A stretch of 64,000 bases of DNA from an uncultured archaeon (GCA_938045545.1 CALIBN010000016.1:1-64000); one strand, 5' to 3'. Positions 39,188 through 49,454 are shown, numbered from the stretch's first letter. Numbers and translations: made by a program. Notes: generated from the letters alone by a model not told the origin.

Positions 39188-39601
39188 GTGGAAATGATGC
39201 TAAAGATGCTTGTACAAGATGTCAAGGGTGAGGAGTCCTCGGAGTCCGAGACCCTTGTTTCCGAGGTTCTTGAAATAATGAGTATGATGAAAACCGTTAA
39301 GAGAAGAATTGGCGAGTTGAAAAACGGTGGGAATAGTGATCCGGATACGAGTGTTGATAAGCTGGAGAATCTTCTTCAAACGCTCAGGCTTGAAATGGTT
39401 AAAAGGTGCATTCTCCTTGCCCAGAAACACGGCATAGGGTTTAAGCCTCCAGCAGCCCCAGCTCTTTTAAACGGTGGCGGCAAGCATGTTTCCAAGGAGC
39501 CCGACTTCATTTTGGGCGACTTGTCTAGGCTTGAAGAAGAGTTGAACAGGGCTTATCGTGTTGCCAGGGAAACCCTGAGCAACCTGAGCCGGCTGGTTTG
39601 A
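39188..39601 (+). CDS. Hypothetical coiled-coil protein upstream of rpiA
   Basis: A 137-residue protein (GTG 39188, or ATG 39194). It has two helical segments rich in Leu, Glu and Lys (SEVLEIMSMMKTVKRRIGEL and RLEEELNRAYRVARETLSNL) separated by a Gly/Pro linker. I do not recognise a family. It lies four bases before rpiA and in line with the CdvB-like gene, so it may be part of the same transcript. A cell-division adaptor role is conceivable from context only. Confidence 0.5.
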   Translation: MEMMLKMLVQDVKGEESSESETLVSEVLEIMSMMKTVKRRIGELKNGGNSDPDTSVDKLENLLQTLRLEMVKRCILLAQKHGIGFKPPAAPALLNGGGKHVSKEPDFILGDLSRLEEELNRAYRVARETLSNLSRLV

Positions 39602-39605
39602 AGAG

Positions 39606-40316
39606 ATGACAAGCCTCGCTGACCTGAGGAGGCTGGCAGCAGAGAAGGCTCTAACCCATGTTGAATCCGGGATGATTATTGGCCTTGGCTCCGGAACCAC
39701 GATGGCAGATGTTTTCCTGCCTCTGCTGGCTGAGAGGATCAGGACGGGCGTTATTAGAGATGTTCGCCTCGTCCCGTCTTCTCGCCAAATAGAGTTTAAG
39801 ATTTTCGAGGAGGGTTTAGAAGCCGCTAGCTTCAACCAGATAGACCATGTGGATATTACTATAGATAGTGCAGACCTTGTTGAAAGAGAATCTTTGACCG
39901 CGATAAAAGGCAGGGGAGGCGCCCTGCTTCTTGAGAAGGTTCTGAGCTCGGTTTCCAGCAAGATGGTTCTGATTCTGGATGAGAGGAAGATTGCTGAAAG
40001 AGTTCCGCCGGGGTTCCCAATACCGGTGGAGGTTCTTCAAAACCTGGTTCTCTTGGTTAAAAAGAGGGTTGAAAAGGCTCTTGGAGTAAGCGTAAGAATT
40101 AGGACGGGAAGCGGCAAGGTTGGGCCTGTAATAACCGACTCTGGAAACGCTATTATCGACGTCCCCCTGCCTGAAAACCGTAGCCTCGAGTGGCTGGACG
40201 ATTTCTTCAACAATACGCCTGGGATTCTGGAGAACGGTATCTTCGAAGGCGTCGTAAGCTATGCTTATGTAGGTACGAGCAGCGGAGTATTAGAATTAAA
40301 GGGGAGAAGAGGATGA
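39606..40316 (+). CDS. rpiA: Ribose-5-phosphate isomerase A
   Basis: Interconverts ribose 5-phosphate and ribulose 5-phosphate. A 236-residue protein with the RpiA signatures MIIGLGSGTTMADVF (substrate loop), IDSADLVE (catalytic Asp region), KGRGGALLLEKVL (catalytic Glu and Lys region), and DSGNAIIDVPLP. Complete. Its stop overlaps the CdvB-like start by four bases (ATGA), an operon arrangement that ties pentose metabolism to the division gene only by location. Confidence 0.95.
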   Translation: MTSLADLRRLAAEKALTHVESGMIIGLGSGTTMADVFLPLLAERIRTGVIRDVRLVPSSRQIEFKIFEEGLEAASFNQIDHVDITIDSADLVERESLTAIKGRGGALLLEKVLSSVSSKMVLILDERKIAERVPPGFPIPVEVLQNLVLLVKKRVEKALGVSVRIRTGSGKVGPVITDSGNAIIDVPLPENRSLEWLDDFFNNTPGILENGIFEGVVSYAYVGTSSGVLELKGRRG

Positions 40317-41035
40317 AGATAGAGCCCGCAGGCAGCATGGAGAGGGTGAAGCTTCTGCTCAGGGAGTCTTTGACCGACATAGAACTAGTATCCTACGACC
40401 TTGAGAAGATCGTTAGGAACCTGAGGAGGAAGGACAGCGAGTACCTTGAGAAGATAAGTATTCTTCTCGAAAAGAATGATCATGACAGGGCTAAGGCCTA
40501 TGCCGAAGAGATAGCTATGCTTAGAAGGGTTGCTAAACTTATCTACCAGTCCAGTCTGCTCGTGTTAACCATTAAGCTTAGGCTTGAAACAATGGTGGAG
40601 TCCGAGGAGCTGTACGGCATGCTTCCGCAGCTGGCGAGACTTCTCTCCAGGATAAGTGAGACAAGCCCACTGCCGGATCTTGAAAAGGAGTTCACCGGGG
40701 TTAAGGCTAAGCTTGAGGAAGCAGCCTCAATAATAACTAGGTCGACAGACATAAGAGCTGAAGCCGTTGACGTTGAGGCTGAGAAAGTCATCAAGGAGGC
40801 GGAGAGACTTGCCTCGCTGAAGCTTGAGACAACTTTTCCAAAGGTGCCTAGCTATGATTTAAGGGAGGAGGCTAAGCAAAGGGTTTTAGAATACCTTAAG
40901 ACAAACGCGGATTCCTTCAACATAGAGAGATGCGCGAAAGAGCTTTCGATGGAGAAGAGTGAGGTTGAAAGCCTTTTGAACGAGCTCATTAAGGAGAGGA
41001 GGGTTGTTGTAAAACGCGAGGAGGAGCTTGTTTAA
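40313..41035 (+). CDS. ESCRT-III (CdvB-family) paralogue with C-terminal winged helix
   Basis: A 240-residue Snf7-fold protein. The basic helical core (MERVKLLLRESLTDIELVSY through LETMVESEELYGML) matches CdvB-type ESCRT-III. The C-terminal 50 residues (AKQRVLEYLKTNADSFNIERCAKELSMEKSEVESLLNEL) form a winged-helix domain, as in Sulfolobus CdvB, which binds CdvA. It is translated by overlap with rpiA and converges with the Vps4/CdvC gene, with a four-base overlap of their 3' ends. It probably polymerises at the division site. Confidence 0.82.
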   Translation: MKIEPAGSMERVKLLLRESLTDIELVSYDLEKIVRNLRRKDSEYLEKISILLEKNDHDRAKAYAEEIAMLRRVAKLIYQSSLLVLTIKLRLETMVESEELYGMLPQLARLLSRISETSPLPDLEKEFTGVKAKLEEAASIITRSTDIRAEAVDVEAEKVIKEAERLASLKLETTFPKVPSYDLREEAKQRVLEYLKTNADSFNIERCAKELSMEKSEVESLLNELIKERRVVVKREEELV

Positions 41036-42195
41036 GCAGAACCCCTTTCCTTCCTCCACTCCTCCATTTTAGCAAGGCTCTCCCTGCTTATGCTGCTGCC
41101 CCTGTTTCTAATCGCCTTGACGAGATCCTCCATGCTGACGGGCCTAGGGTCGCCTTTCATCGGGTCACCTTGCTCAAAGAATTCTTCAATCGTCATCTTG
41201 AAAGCATCTTTACATATGTTTTCAATATCGTGAGCAGAATACCCTTCTGTTAAACGCGCCAGCTCATCGTAGTGTATTGGTGGCTTAAGGCTGAGCTTGG
41301 ATGTGAAATACATGAAGAGTTTTTTCCTAGCCGTAATGTCTGGAGGAGGCACGTAAAGGCGTTCCTCAAACCTTCTTAGGAATGAGTCCGGCAGGAGCCA
41401 CGGGTTGTTCGTCGCCGCTATCACATACACGTGTTCCACACGACCCTTGCTCGCAAGACCATCCATCTCCTGCTGGAGCTGCAATCTGGCTCTAGATTCT
41501 CCACCTGTTTCATAAATATGGGTTCCGACAATGCTTTCAACTTCATCTATGAAAAGTATAGCAGGCTCGCTGGAGCTGCTGTTCCTCCTAGCGTGTTCGA
41601 AAAGCTTGGCAATGTTCTTCTCCGACTCTCCCAGCCATTTAGAAAGTACTGAGGAAGCTTTAACCAAGTAGAAGGTAGCCCTGATGCTGTTGGCTAGGGC
41701 TGCTGCCAAGAGTGTTTTTCCACATCCCGGGGGGCCGTAGAAAAGGATCCCTGTGGACCAGGGCAGCTTGTAGACATCAGGGCGGATAGTTGGAAAGATC
41801 ACGTTGACGTACAGCTTCTTCTTAGCCTCCTCCAGGTCTATTATATCCTCCCACCTGACAGAAGGCTTCTCTATCAGGACAACGTCTTGGAGCCACTTGT
41901 CCTCTCCCTCTTTTGACTCTGTTTTATTAATGTAAACAACCTCCTCCTTCCTCTTCATAAATCCTTCAAGCTTCTCAACTCTTTTCTGATACTCCCTTAT
42001 CCTGTCCAGATAGACCCTTTTCATACTGTCATTATCAGTCAGCGTGTAAAGCTGCATGAGTATTTCAATTGTTTCCCTATAGAGTTTCAGGGCAGACTTG
42101 TAGTCTCCTTGGCTGTCCATTGTAACTGCCTCATGTGCCTTTCTTATCGCAGTTTTCTCAAGCTCGCTCCGCCAGCTCAAGCTGGATACTTCCAC
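41032..42195 (-). CDS. cdvC: CdvC / Vps4 AAA+ ATPase
   Basis: A 387-residue ATPase that disassembles ESCRT-III polymers during archaeal cell division. The N-terminal 75 residues form an MIT domain (AHEAVTMDSQGDYKSALKLY). The AAA+ module follows: WEDIIDLEEAKKKLY, Walker A GPPGCGKTLL, Walker B AILFIDEVES, second region of homology ATNNPWLLPDSFLRRFEERL, and the Vps4 C-terminal helix. Complete. It lies between two ESCRT-III genes on the opposite strand, one convergent and one divergent, so its promoter faces that of cdvB. Confidence 0.93.
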   Translation of the reverse strand: MEVSSLSWRSELEKTAIRKAHEAVTMDSQGDYKSALKLYRETIEILMQLYTLTDNDSMKRVYLDRIREYQKRVEKLEGFMKRKEEVVYINKTESKEGEDKWLQDVVLIEKPSVRWEDIIDLEEAKKKLYVNVIFPTIRPDVYKLPWSTGILFYGPPGCGKTLLAAALANSIRATFYLVKASSVLSKWLGESEKNIAKLFEHARRNSSSSEPAILFIDEVESIVGTHIYETGGESRARLQLQQEMDGLASKGRVEHVYVIAATNNPWLLPDSFLRRFEERLYVPPPDITARKKLFMYFTSKLSLKPPIHYDELARLTEGYSAHDIENICKDAFKMTIEEFFEQGDPMKGDPRPVSMEDLVKAIRNRGSSISRESLAKMEEWRKERGSA

Positions 42196-42307
42196 TCCTG
42201 CTTGACACCAATAAAGGATTCCTATTAAGTTTTATCTACCTTAAAGTAAAGATTTATTGTATCACTAAAAATATTTAAGCCACGGTTTAAAGCGGATAGT
42301 GATAAAG

Positions 42308-42928
42308 ATGAGCCCGTTATTCGGCAGGAAGCCTCAACCGCCCCCGCAACCAGCGGACCAGCATGCATTTCAAGACGCCTTGAGGGAAGCAGTTGCAATG
42401 CTTAAGATTCAGGAGCAGAATCTCGACAGGATATACCACAGGATTAAGATGAGAGACGAGCAGCTTTTCAAAGAAGTCGAGAAGGCTCTTGTTGAACGAG
42501 ATAATTCCCGCGCCCAAGTTTATGCGAACGAGGTTGCTCAGGTAAGGAAGATGGGTAAGATAATTCTTAGCAACAGGCTTGCACTTGAAAGAGTAATACT
42601 TAGGCTTGAAGATACTATAGACTTTAAGGAGACTCTGAAGATCCTTGGACCGGTTGTTAACGTAGTAAACAGGGTTGGAAACGAGATAAGGAATGTTGCT
42701 CCACAAGTTGCAGACAGTCTCAGACAAGTAGAGGACATGATGAACAGGGTGCTTATACAGGCTGGCGAGGTCACAGGCTACGAGACATATATTGCGCCCG
42801 ACAGCGAGGCAGACCAGATTTTGAAGGAAGCATCCATCCTGGCTTCTCAGAAAATGAAATCAAGCTTCCCAGAGATACCTGAGGCTGTTAGACAACACAT
42901 GGAAGAAACCGGTTCCCGGACTCAGTAA
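42308..42928 (+). CDS. cdvB: ESCRT-III division protein CdvB
   Basis: A Snf7-family protein of about 206 residues from ATG 42308 (GTG at 42299 also possible). It begins MSPLFGRKPQPPPQ, then the long helices of the ESCRT-III core (LREAVAMLKIQEQNLDRIYH, QVYANEVAQVRKMGKIILSN). Unlike the paralogue at 40313 it has no winged helix and ends soon after the core, with SSFPEIPEAV as a possible MIT-interacting motif. ATATTTAAGC about 30 bases upstream is a clear TATA candidate. No CdvA is visible in the window. Confidence 0.82.
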   Translation: MSPLFGRKPQPPPQPADQHAFQDALREAVAMLKIQEQNLDRIYHRIKMRDEQLFKEVEKALVERDNSRAQVYANEVAQVRKMGKIILSNRLALERVILRLEDTIDFKETLKILGPVVNVVNRVGNEIRNVAPQVADSLRQVEDMMNRVLIQAGEVTGYETYIAPDSEADQILKEASILASQKMKSSFPEIPEAVRQHMEETGSRTQ

Positions 42929-43122
42929 GCTTAATGATTTCACATCAGCTCTTTGAAAACTAGTCGACCATCAGGGGGCTTGCGCAGTTTTTTTAAAAAC
43001 CATTGGAATTGGCCGTCTTAGAGGTTTAAATACTGGAATGCTCATCATCCTAATTCCTAAAGGGCTGGCGCTGTTGAGGAAACCGATAAATAGACACTCG
43101 TGAGAGAAACAGGGTCGTTCAG

Positions 43123-43419
43123 ATGAGTGGAAAAGTAGTTGTTTCAAAAGAGGAGGTTCTGCATTACGCTAAGCTCTGCAAGATCTCTCTGACCGAGGCT
43201 GACGTGGAAAGGCTCCAGAAAGATGTTAACGAGATACTAGAGTATTTCAACATTGTGAGAAGCCTGCAGCTGGATGTTGAGCCAATGGTGTATGTGACTG
43301 GTTTCAGCGAAGCCCTGAGGGAAGACGAGCCGGCTGAAACCCTTTCAGAGGATGATGTTTTTAAGAATGCTGGAGAGAAGGATGAGAAATGGTTTGTGTC
43401 GGGCCAAGTGTTAGGTTAA
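43123..43419 (+). CDS. gatC: Aspartyl/glutamyl-tRNA amidotransferase subunit C
   Basis: A 98-residue GatC. VVSKEEVLHYAKLCKISLTE begins the domain, with DVNEILEYFNIVRSL next and the LREDEPAETLS segment typical of the C-terminal wrap around GatA. It stabilises the GatA-GatB complex that amidates misacylated Asp-tRNA(Asn). It overlaps gatA by 31 bases. gatB is not in this window. Confidence 0.92.
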   Translation: MSGKVVVSKEEVLHYAKLCKISLTEADVERLQKDVNEILEYFNIVRSLQLDVEPMVYVTGFSEALREDEPAETLSEDDVFKNAGEKDEKWFVSGQVLG

Positions 43420-44840
43420 ACAGCTTATCAGAACAGTTTTTGGATTCAGTTGACCCAGTTGAGAAAGTCTATAAGACTCTTGAAAGGATTGAGAAAACAA
43501 GAGGACTGAATGCTTTCATAACGGTCGATAAGGAGGGTGCCCTTAGAAGTGCAGAGGAGCTTAAGCGTAGAATCAGGATGGGTGGGAAAACAGGTAGGCT
43601 AGCCGGTCTCCTGGTTGCTGTTAAAGACAACATTTCCACTAGGGGGCTTAGGACGACGTGCGCCTCAAGAATGCTTGAAAACTATGTTCCGGTTTATGAT
43701 GCTACTGTTGTTGAGAAAATAAAGATGGAAGATGGCATCGTAATTGGAAAGACAAACATGGATGAGTTCGCAATGGGCTCAAGCACCGAAACCTCCTTCT
43801 TCGGTCCGACGAGAAACTTTTTTGACCATTCTAGGGTTTCCGGGGGAAGCAGTGGTGGAAGCGCGGTCTCCCTCGCAACCGGGGCTGTGGAGCTTGCTCT
43901 CGGAAGCGATACGGGAGGATCGATAAGGAATCCTGCAGCCTTCAACTCGGTGGTTGGGTTAAAGCCGACTTACGGCAGGGTTTCACGCTACGGTTTAATA
44001 GCCTATGCTAGCAGTCTCGACCAGGTAGGGCCGATGGCTAGAGACACGTTGTCAACAGCCCTGCTGCTTCAGGTAATAGCCGGCAGTGACCCAAGGGATT
44101 TAACCACTTCAAGCCGAGAGCCCTCGAATTACGTTGAAGAAGCCACGCGCGGGACCAGGGGTCTGAGGATCGGCATTGTTAAAGAGGGTTTCATGAATAT
44201 TGATGAGAAAATTTCGGCAAAGGTTTACGATGCCATAGGTGTTCTTGAGAAAAACGGTTGCTCAGTTGAGGAAGTATCGTTTCCCTTTATGAAGTATGCT
44301 CTCCCAGCATACTACATCATAGCCATGGCGGAATGTTCAAGCAACCTTGCAAGGTTCGACGGGATCCGTTACGGAGGGAGGTGTGCCGAAGGCAGGTGGG
44401 AGGAGAGGATTGTTAAGATTAGGACCGAAGGCTTCGGGGAGGAGGTTAAGAGAAGAATATTCCTAGGAACCTTTGTGCTCTCCGCAGGCTATAAGGAGGA
44501 TTTCTACATGAAGGCCTGCAGGGTCAGGAGGAAGATACATGATGATTTTAAGCTCCTGTTTAGAGACTTCGATGCTCTGGCGATGCCAACCATGCCCGTC
44601 CTCCCTTGGAGAACAGGAGAAATAGTGTCGCCGCTTGAAATGTACATGATGGATTTTGAAACAGTCGCCGTCAATCTGGCTGGGCTTCCCGCTATAAGTA
44701 TTCCGGCAGGCTTTGTCAACTCGCTTCCAGTAGGTCTTCAACTCGTAGGAGACCATTTTGAGGAGGTTACGCTGCTCAGGCTATCCTACGGCTACGAGGC
44801 TGAAACCGGTTTCACCAAGTGGCTCAGGACCCACGGCTAG
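43389..44840 (+). CDS. gatA: Aspartyl/glutamyl-tRNA amidotransferase subunit A
   Basis: A 483-residue amidase-signature protein that releases ammonia from glutamine for transamidation. The Ser-cisSer-Lys triad is visible: Lys in LLVAVKDNIS, the cis-Ser in SGGSSGGSAVSLA and the nucleophile Ser in GSDTGGSIRNPA. Complete and colinear with archaeal GatA. It is translationally coupled to gatC by overlap. The next gene begins 42 bases after its stop in the same orientation. Confidence 0.95.
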   Translation: MVCVGPSVRLNSLSEQFLDSVDPVEKVYKTLERIEKTRGLNAFITVDKEGALRSAEELKRRIRMGGKTGRLAGLLVAVKDNISTRGLRTTCASRMLENYVPVYDATVVEKIKMEDGIVIGKTNMDEFAMGSSTETSFFGPTRNFFDHSRVSGGSSGGSAVSLATGAVELALGSDTGGSIRNPAAFNSVVGLKPTYGRVSRYGLIAYASSLDQVGPMARDTLSTALLLQVIAGSDPRDLTTSSREPSNYVEEATRGTRGLRIGIVKEGFMNIDEKISAKVYDAIGVLEKNGCSVEEVSFPFMKYALPAYYIIAMAECSSNLARFDGIRYGGRCAEGRWEERIVKIRTEGFGEEVKRRIFLGTFVLSAGYKEDFYMKACRVRRKIHDDFKLLFRDFDALAMPTMPVLPWRTGEIVSPLEMYMMDFETVAVNLAGLPAISIPAGFVNSLPVGLQLVGDHFEEVTLLRLSYGYEAETGFTKWLRTHG

Positions 44841-44881
44841 CTTGGGAAAGGGTTAAAAACTTTTTCAACATTGCTCCGGGG

Positions 44882-45985
44882 ATGAACCGGAAAACCCAGA
44901 TGCTGCTAATTCCTGGTCCAATAACACTGCCAGAAAGGGTTTTGAAAGCGATGGCTAAACCCATCGTAAACCATAGGGGGGATGAGTTTCACGCTCTCTA
45001 CGAGAGAATTGAAGAAGGCTTGAGAAATGTTTTCAAGACTGAGAACAACGTCTACATCATAAGTGGCTCTGGAACCGCGGGAGTGGACATGGTTTTCCAG
45101 AACTTCGTGTACGAGGGTGAGAAGGTGCTTATACCGGATTTCGGAGAATTCACGGAGAGGGTTATGGAGAATGCTTTGAAGGTTGGTGCTGAGCCTGTTG
45201 CCGTGAAATCAGAGTGGGGAAGCCTGCCGAGCCTCAGGAATATTGCGGAGGCGGTTGAGAACAATAATGTTGGAAGCATTTTCATAGTGCATAACGAGAC
45301 CTCTACGGGAGTAACTTTCAGAATGATGGAAGAGGTTGCTAACATTGCTAGGAAAGAGGGGATACTGGTTTTCGCAGACACTGTTTCAGACCTGGGTGTT
45401 GAACCCTTCTACACGGATAAGCTGGGTGTTGACGTCTGTGTGACTGCAAGCCAGAAGGGCCTCGGAGGGCCTCCGGGCTTATCCTTCGTCTCAGTGAGCG
45501 GAAAAGCGTTAGATAAGGGTTTAAACAATCCTAGGAGGAGAAGCTTCTATCTGGATGTTGAGAAGATTCACAGGTTCCATCTCAAGAGGGAGACTCCTTT
45601 CACGCCCGCGGTGCCACTGCTATACGGCATGGCTGAAGCGCTTGAAATTTTGAAAGAAGAGGGCTATGAGGAACGGATAAGAAGGCACTCTGAGAATGCT
45701 AGAATGATATATGAATTCTTAGAGTCTGAGAACATTGAGATTTTCCCACGCAATAGAGAATACTGGTCTACAGCGGTAATAGTCTTCAAAAACAGGGGGC
45801 TTAATGCCGACATAATAATCAGGAGGCTGTACGAAGAGTATAGGATACTGATAGCGAGAGGAATGGGTAGGCTGAGGAATGAAACAACCAGAATAGGCAA
45901 CGTAGGCTACGAGGGGAGAGCTGAGATAGAGTATTTCCTAGACTCGTTTAGAAAAGTGTTGAAGGATGCTGGCAGGCAACCTTGA
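44882..45985 (+). CDS. Class V aminotransferase (alanine-glyoxylate / serine type)
   Basis: A PLP enzyme of 367 residues starting MNRKTQMLLIPGPITLPE, the standard N terminus for this family. The PLP Lys is in TASQKGLGGPPG, the PLP Asp in VFADTVSDLG, and SGSGTAGVDMVFQN binds the cofactor phosphate. Relatives are alanine:glyoxylate or serine:glyoxylate/pyruvate transaminases and (S)-ureidoglycine transaminases. Specificity cannot be set from sequence. The frame is open upstream, but an earlier start would overlap gatA. Confidence 0.85.
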   Translation: MNRKTQMLLIPGPITLPERVLKAMAKPIVNHRGDEFHALYERIEEGLRNVFKTENNVYIISGSGTAGVDMVFQNFVYEGEKVLIPDFGEFTERVMENALKVGAEPVAVKSEWGSLPSLRNIAEAVENNNVGSIFIVHNETSTGVTFRMMEEVANIARKEGILVFADTVSDLGVEPFYTDKLGVDVCVTASQKGLGGPPGLSFVSVSGKALDKGLNNPRRRSFYLDVEKIHRFHLKRETPFTPAVPLLYGMAEALEILKEEGYEERIRRHSENARMIYEFLESENIEIFPRNREYWSTAVIVFKNRGLNADIIIRRLYEEYRILIARGMGRLRNETTRIGNVGYEGRAEIEYFLDSFRKVLKDAGRQP

Positions 45986-46080
45986 TTAAACACGCGTAAC
46001 AAGCATAATTCTCATTTTTAGCATGCGTGTCAAAGAACCAGGGGTAATGCTTAACTACGTTCTCACTAGTCCTTTGAAGC

Positions 46081-48512
46081 GTGATTGACATGGGAACCAT
46101 GTTTTCAGCCGGCCTATTCAAGGTTGAAACGGAAGAATCTGTTTGGAATCTCTCCTCCTCGCAGTGGCCCGGGTTTAAAATAGGATCGTTAACATGCCAC
46201 GTATGCTTAAGTGGGCAGAAGCATTACCCGGAGAAGCTTAGAGTAGAGAGGCTGGATAACGAGGAAGGCTTAAGAATGACTTGGACGTTTAAAAAGGCTG
46301 GTGCGAAAATAGTTCAGAAAATCACTAGCCGTCCGAAACATCTTGAAATAAGCAGCTTCTTCCAAAACCTTTCGACTAGGGCCGCCTGTCTCAGCGAGCT
46401 GACTCTACTCGAATCCGCGGAGCCGGGTGAAACCTCGTTTGGAACAAGACATGGGGAAGCCCGGGTTTACGAGGATGGTGGCTACTGGGGACTTGTCCGA
46501 AAGCTAAGCCGGAGCCCGAAGCCGAGTGGTGAAACGGCGGAGCAGGCTTCAAGCAGCGAGATCCAGGGGTCTTCTCAAGTCTGTTGGGAAGTCTACAACC
46601 CGTTTGACAGAATGGCTTTCTTAGCGGGTTTCCTAACGTTTGAAAGATGGCTAGGCATGGTTGAAACAAAGTTCAAAGCATCACTTGGAGTAATCGGGTG
46701 GAAGATGGGTTTTGACGCTGGCGACGTAATAGTCGACCCCAGGGAGACCGTTAAGCTGGAAGACGTTGCATTCATGCTTGGGCGGGACCCTTGGCTTCTT
46801 CTAGAAGAGTTTGGAAACCTGGTTAAAGAAAGATACTGCATTAGGCCTTTGGAAAGACCTCCGATAAGCTGGTGCAGCTGGTACCCCTTCCGCTTAAGCG
46901 TCAGCGAGGAACGCGTCTTGGATAACGCCAGGATCGGGGCTGAGCGTTTAAAGAGCCTTGGGCTTAAGAATATTCAGGTCGACCTAGGCTGGGAGAAGAA
47001 CCACCTGCCAAGCTCATACGATGAGAACGAGCAGTTCTCCCACGGGTTGAAATGGCTGTCGCAGCAGCTTGAGAAAATGGGTTTCAACCTGGGGGTCTGG
47101 AAGGCTCCTTTCACAATAAGCGAGCTCGACACGGTTGCTGTCAAACACCCGGAGTGGCTTCTTGGAGACGAGAAGGAGAAGCCAGCCCCATACTGGACAT
47201 GGTTCTGGAAGCCGTATGGAAAGGTTTACGCCCTGGATCTTACGCATCCAGGGGCACAGAACTATCTTCGTGAAGAAATAGCTTCAAATACGTCAAATAC
47301 TTCAGGCTCGACTTTATGGGTGGCCCGTGTAACCCGCGTCTACGCAACGGGTACAACCGGAGAATCGTAGCCGGAGGAGGTGTTGAGGCTGCACGACTAG
47401 GATGTAGAATAATCTCTGAAACCCTGAGGAGCATTGACCCGGAGTGCCTAGTGTTGAACTGCAACCCGTATGAGCCTTGCGGCGTAGGGTTTTTCCAGCT
47501 GCTCTACACCTGCAACGACACGGGTAACACCGGATACGTCACTTGGCAGTTTATGAAGGAAAACTATAGGTCTGTCGCGTCCCACCTGTGGAAAAACCAT
47601 AGGTGGGGGATAATCCAGCCCTCCTGTCTCTCCGTCGGCCTACCTGGCACACTTGAGGAGGCAAGGATCGCGCCACGGTAGCATACTTCTCGGGTGGCGA
47701 GATCAGTATTGGCGACAACCTTGCTACTCTGCCTGAAGACAGGTGGCAAGTCTTACTCTCAGTGCTGCCGCCAGCCGGAGCCTCAGCCAAGCCCGTGGAC
47801 CTTTTCGAACCAATTACCGTTGAACAATTGTCGTATGAAGATATGAGCCGCAGCGGTAGCGAGGCCACGGTAGGAAGCATTGAGGAAGACGGGGGGAACA
47901 TCTGGTGCAACAGGTGGAGACTGAATGGGACAGCTGGATCATCGCCAGCCTGTTTGCTTGGGAGCCTCCTAAAACTAAAGAGGGGAGGGAGCACCTGATA
48001 ACCAGGTTCAACATCCCGTGGAGCCTGCTGGGTTTAAACCCTCGCAGGAAATACTGGGTCTACGAGTTCTGGTCAGGCCAGTTCCTAGGGGAAACCCCTC
48101 GACACGTAGGCTGGACGGCTACACACATCCCGGGGACGCTGGGAAACTCCTATGGGATGCCATGGAAGAGTCTCTGAAAGTTACGTTCTTCGGCCTTGCG
48201 GTCAGAGTGTTAGCAATACGGGAAACGCGCCCACACCCTTGGATCGTTGGAACGAGTTTCCATTTAACAAGCGGCGGAGAATTGCGGAACGTAGCCTGGG
48301 ATGAGTCGAAAAAAGTTTTGAAGGGCGAGCTACAGCGGCCACCGGGCCAGCTGGGCTTCATAGTTGCAGCCGGCATCCCTACTAGACAGGTTAGAACCAT
48401 TGTTGACAACCGCCCAGCGATCGCGCTGCCGGGGGCTAATGGCTCCCTAGTAATCCCGATGATTTCCAGCGAGAACCCTTTACTCTGGGAAATACGCTTC
48501 GAAGAACAGTAA
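46081..48512 (+). pseudogene. GH36-like alpha-galactosidase with at least four frameshifts
   Basis: A complete homology of about 805 residues is spread over several frames. Frame 1 gives the N-terminal beta domain and the barrel motifs SWCSWYPF, NIQVDLGWEKN and LGVWKAPF. Near 47287 one A is missing; the next frame carries RLDFMGGPC, with the nucleophile Asp, and LNCNPYEPCG. Further shifts occur near 47676, 47905 and 48110, after which the C-terminal beta domain reads to the stop at 48512. Clan D enzymes of this kind hydrolyse alpha-galactosides. The gene is dead unless several sequencing errors coincide. Confidence 0.75.
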
Positions 48513-48597
48513 GCCAATCCTGTCAGATACTTTAAACGTCGGATGAGTAAGACGGGGCTCGAACGACATTGCATAATGGTGATCTTTCGAATCGCAG

Positions 48598-48622
48598 GTC
48601 GGGGTAGCCGAGCCTGGTAAGG
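48598..48622 (+). repeat. tRNA-Ser 5'-end fragment (attachment-site-like direct repeat)
   Basis: GTCGGGGTAGCC then CCTGGT-AAGG repeats, in the same orientation, the 5' end of the intact tRNA-Ser(GCT) gene at 51104 (12 identical bases, then three positions with two differences, then a match with one missing T). No anticodon arm follows. Family A, B and C genes of copy 3 lie exactly between this fragment and the intact tRNA. Confidence 0.6.
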
Positions 48623-48694
48623 TACAGTCATCTTAAGGTTTTTACAGCATGCTTACGAAGGATGTTTTAAGTTTTAGAAATAAGTTATGCTTAA

Positions 48695-49454
48695 ATGAGC
48701 CTCATGAGCATTAATAATGGGATGGTAAATCCCGAGCTCAGGAAACTTTTCGTCGATTCAATAGAGTACCTTAGAAAAATGGATTTCTTCAAGGATTACT
48801 CAAATCTATCCTCGGAGGAGATTTTCGACAAGATCCTTAGTGGGGAAATAGACTATGGGGACCAGTGGTTCATCGAGGAGTGGCCCGAGGAGGAGCGGAG
48901 GAAATTCAGTACTCAAGGGCAAATCTTGAGGGAGCTACTTAAAGGCGCGAAGAACACTGGATGAAGAAAAGCATTTACGAAGTGGATTTGGAGGTGGCGT
49001 CTTTCGATACCAAGAGGATCTTTATAGAGGATCCTAAGACGGTCGTAAGAAAGGGGATATGTAAGATGTTGCACATGAAGCTCGCGAGGATCTCCAGGGG
49101 AGCTTTCAATTCCAGGTACATTAAGGAGGAGTTGATAGAATGGGAGAAACCCCCTCCGGTGTTGAGGGCGGCGTTGGGGAAATGGTGTTCCCCTACGGTG
49201 GCTTTATCTTCAAGGTATGCTTTGAGTTCGGAGGGAAGGAGCATCTGGCCGAGTTCTACAATAACTGGAAATACCTTTACATGGTCCCGCTCATAGAGAG
49301 GATAAATGAGCTGATCAAGGATACCGGATATCAATATTACGGGTTGCATAATGAGGACATAATCTTAGTTGTCCTAAGGGAAGACGAGGCCGAGAAGCTT
49401 AAAAAGGAGAGGGGTTGGGCACTTTACTTGCCTCAAGTTAAGGCTCATGCTTAG
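48695..49454 (+). pseudogene. Family A protein, copy 3, two frameshifts
   Basis: Homologous along its whole length to copy 1: MVNPELRKLFVDSIEYLRKM, YSNLSSEEIFDKILSGE; after a shift near 48935, VASFDTKRIFIEDP, KLARISRGAFNSRYI; after a second shift near 49190 (an extra C), YGGFIFKVCFEFGGKEH, INELIKDTGYQYY, and EAEKLKKERGW. It ends at 49454, overlapping the 3' end of the convergent family B gene by 17 bases. It is the only family A copy that is not open. Confidence 0.75.

Noticed and set aside
48541-48630. A permuted or complete tRNA at the left edge of cassette copy 3
   Set aside because: Only the 5' end of a Ser-type tRNA is recognisable. The nearby TTTCGAATC and GGGCTCGAACGAC do not form a T arm and acceptor that pair with it.
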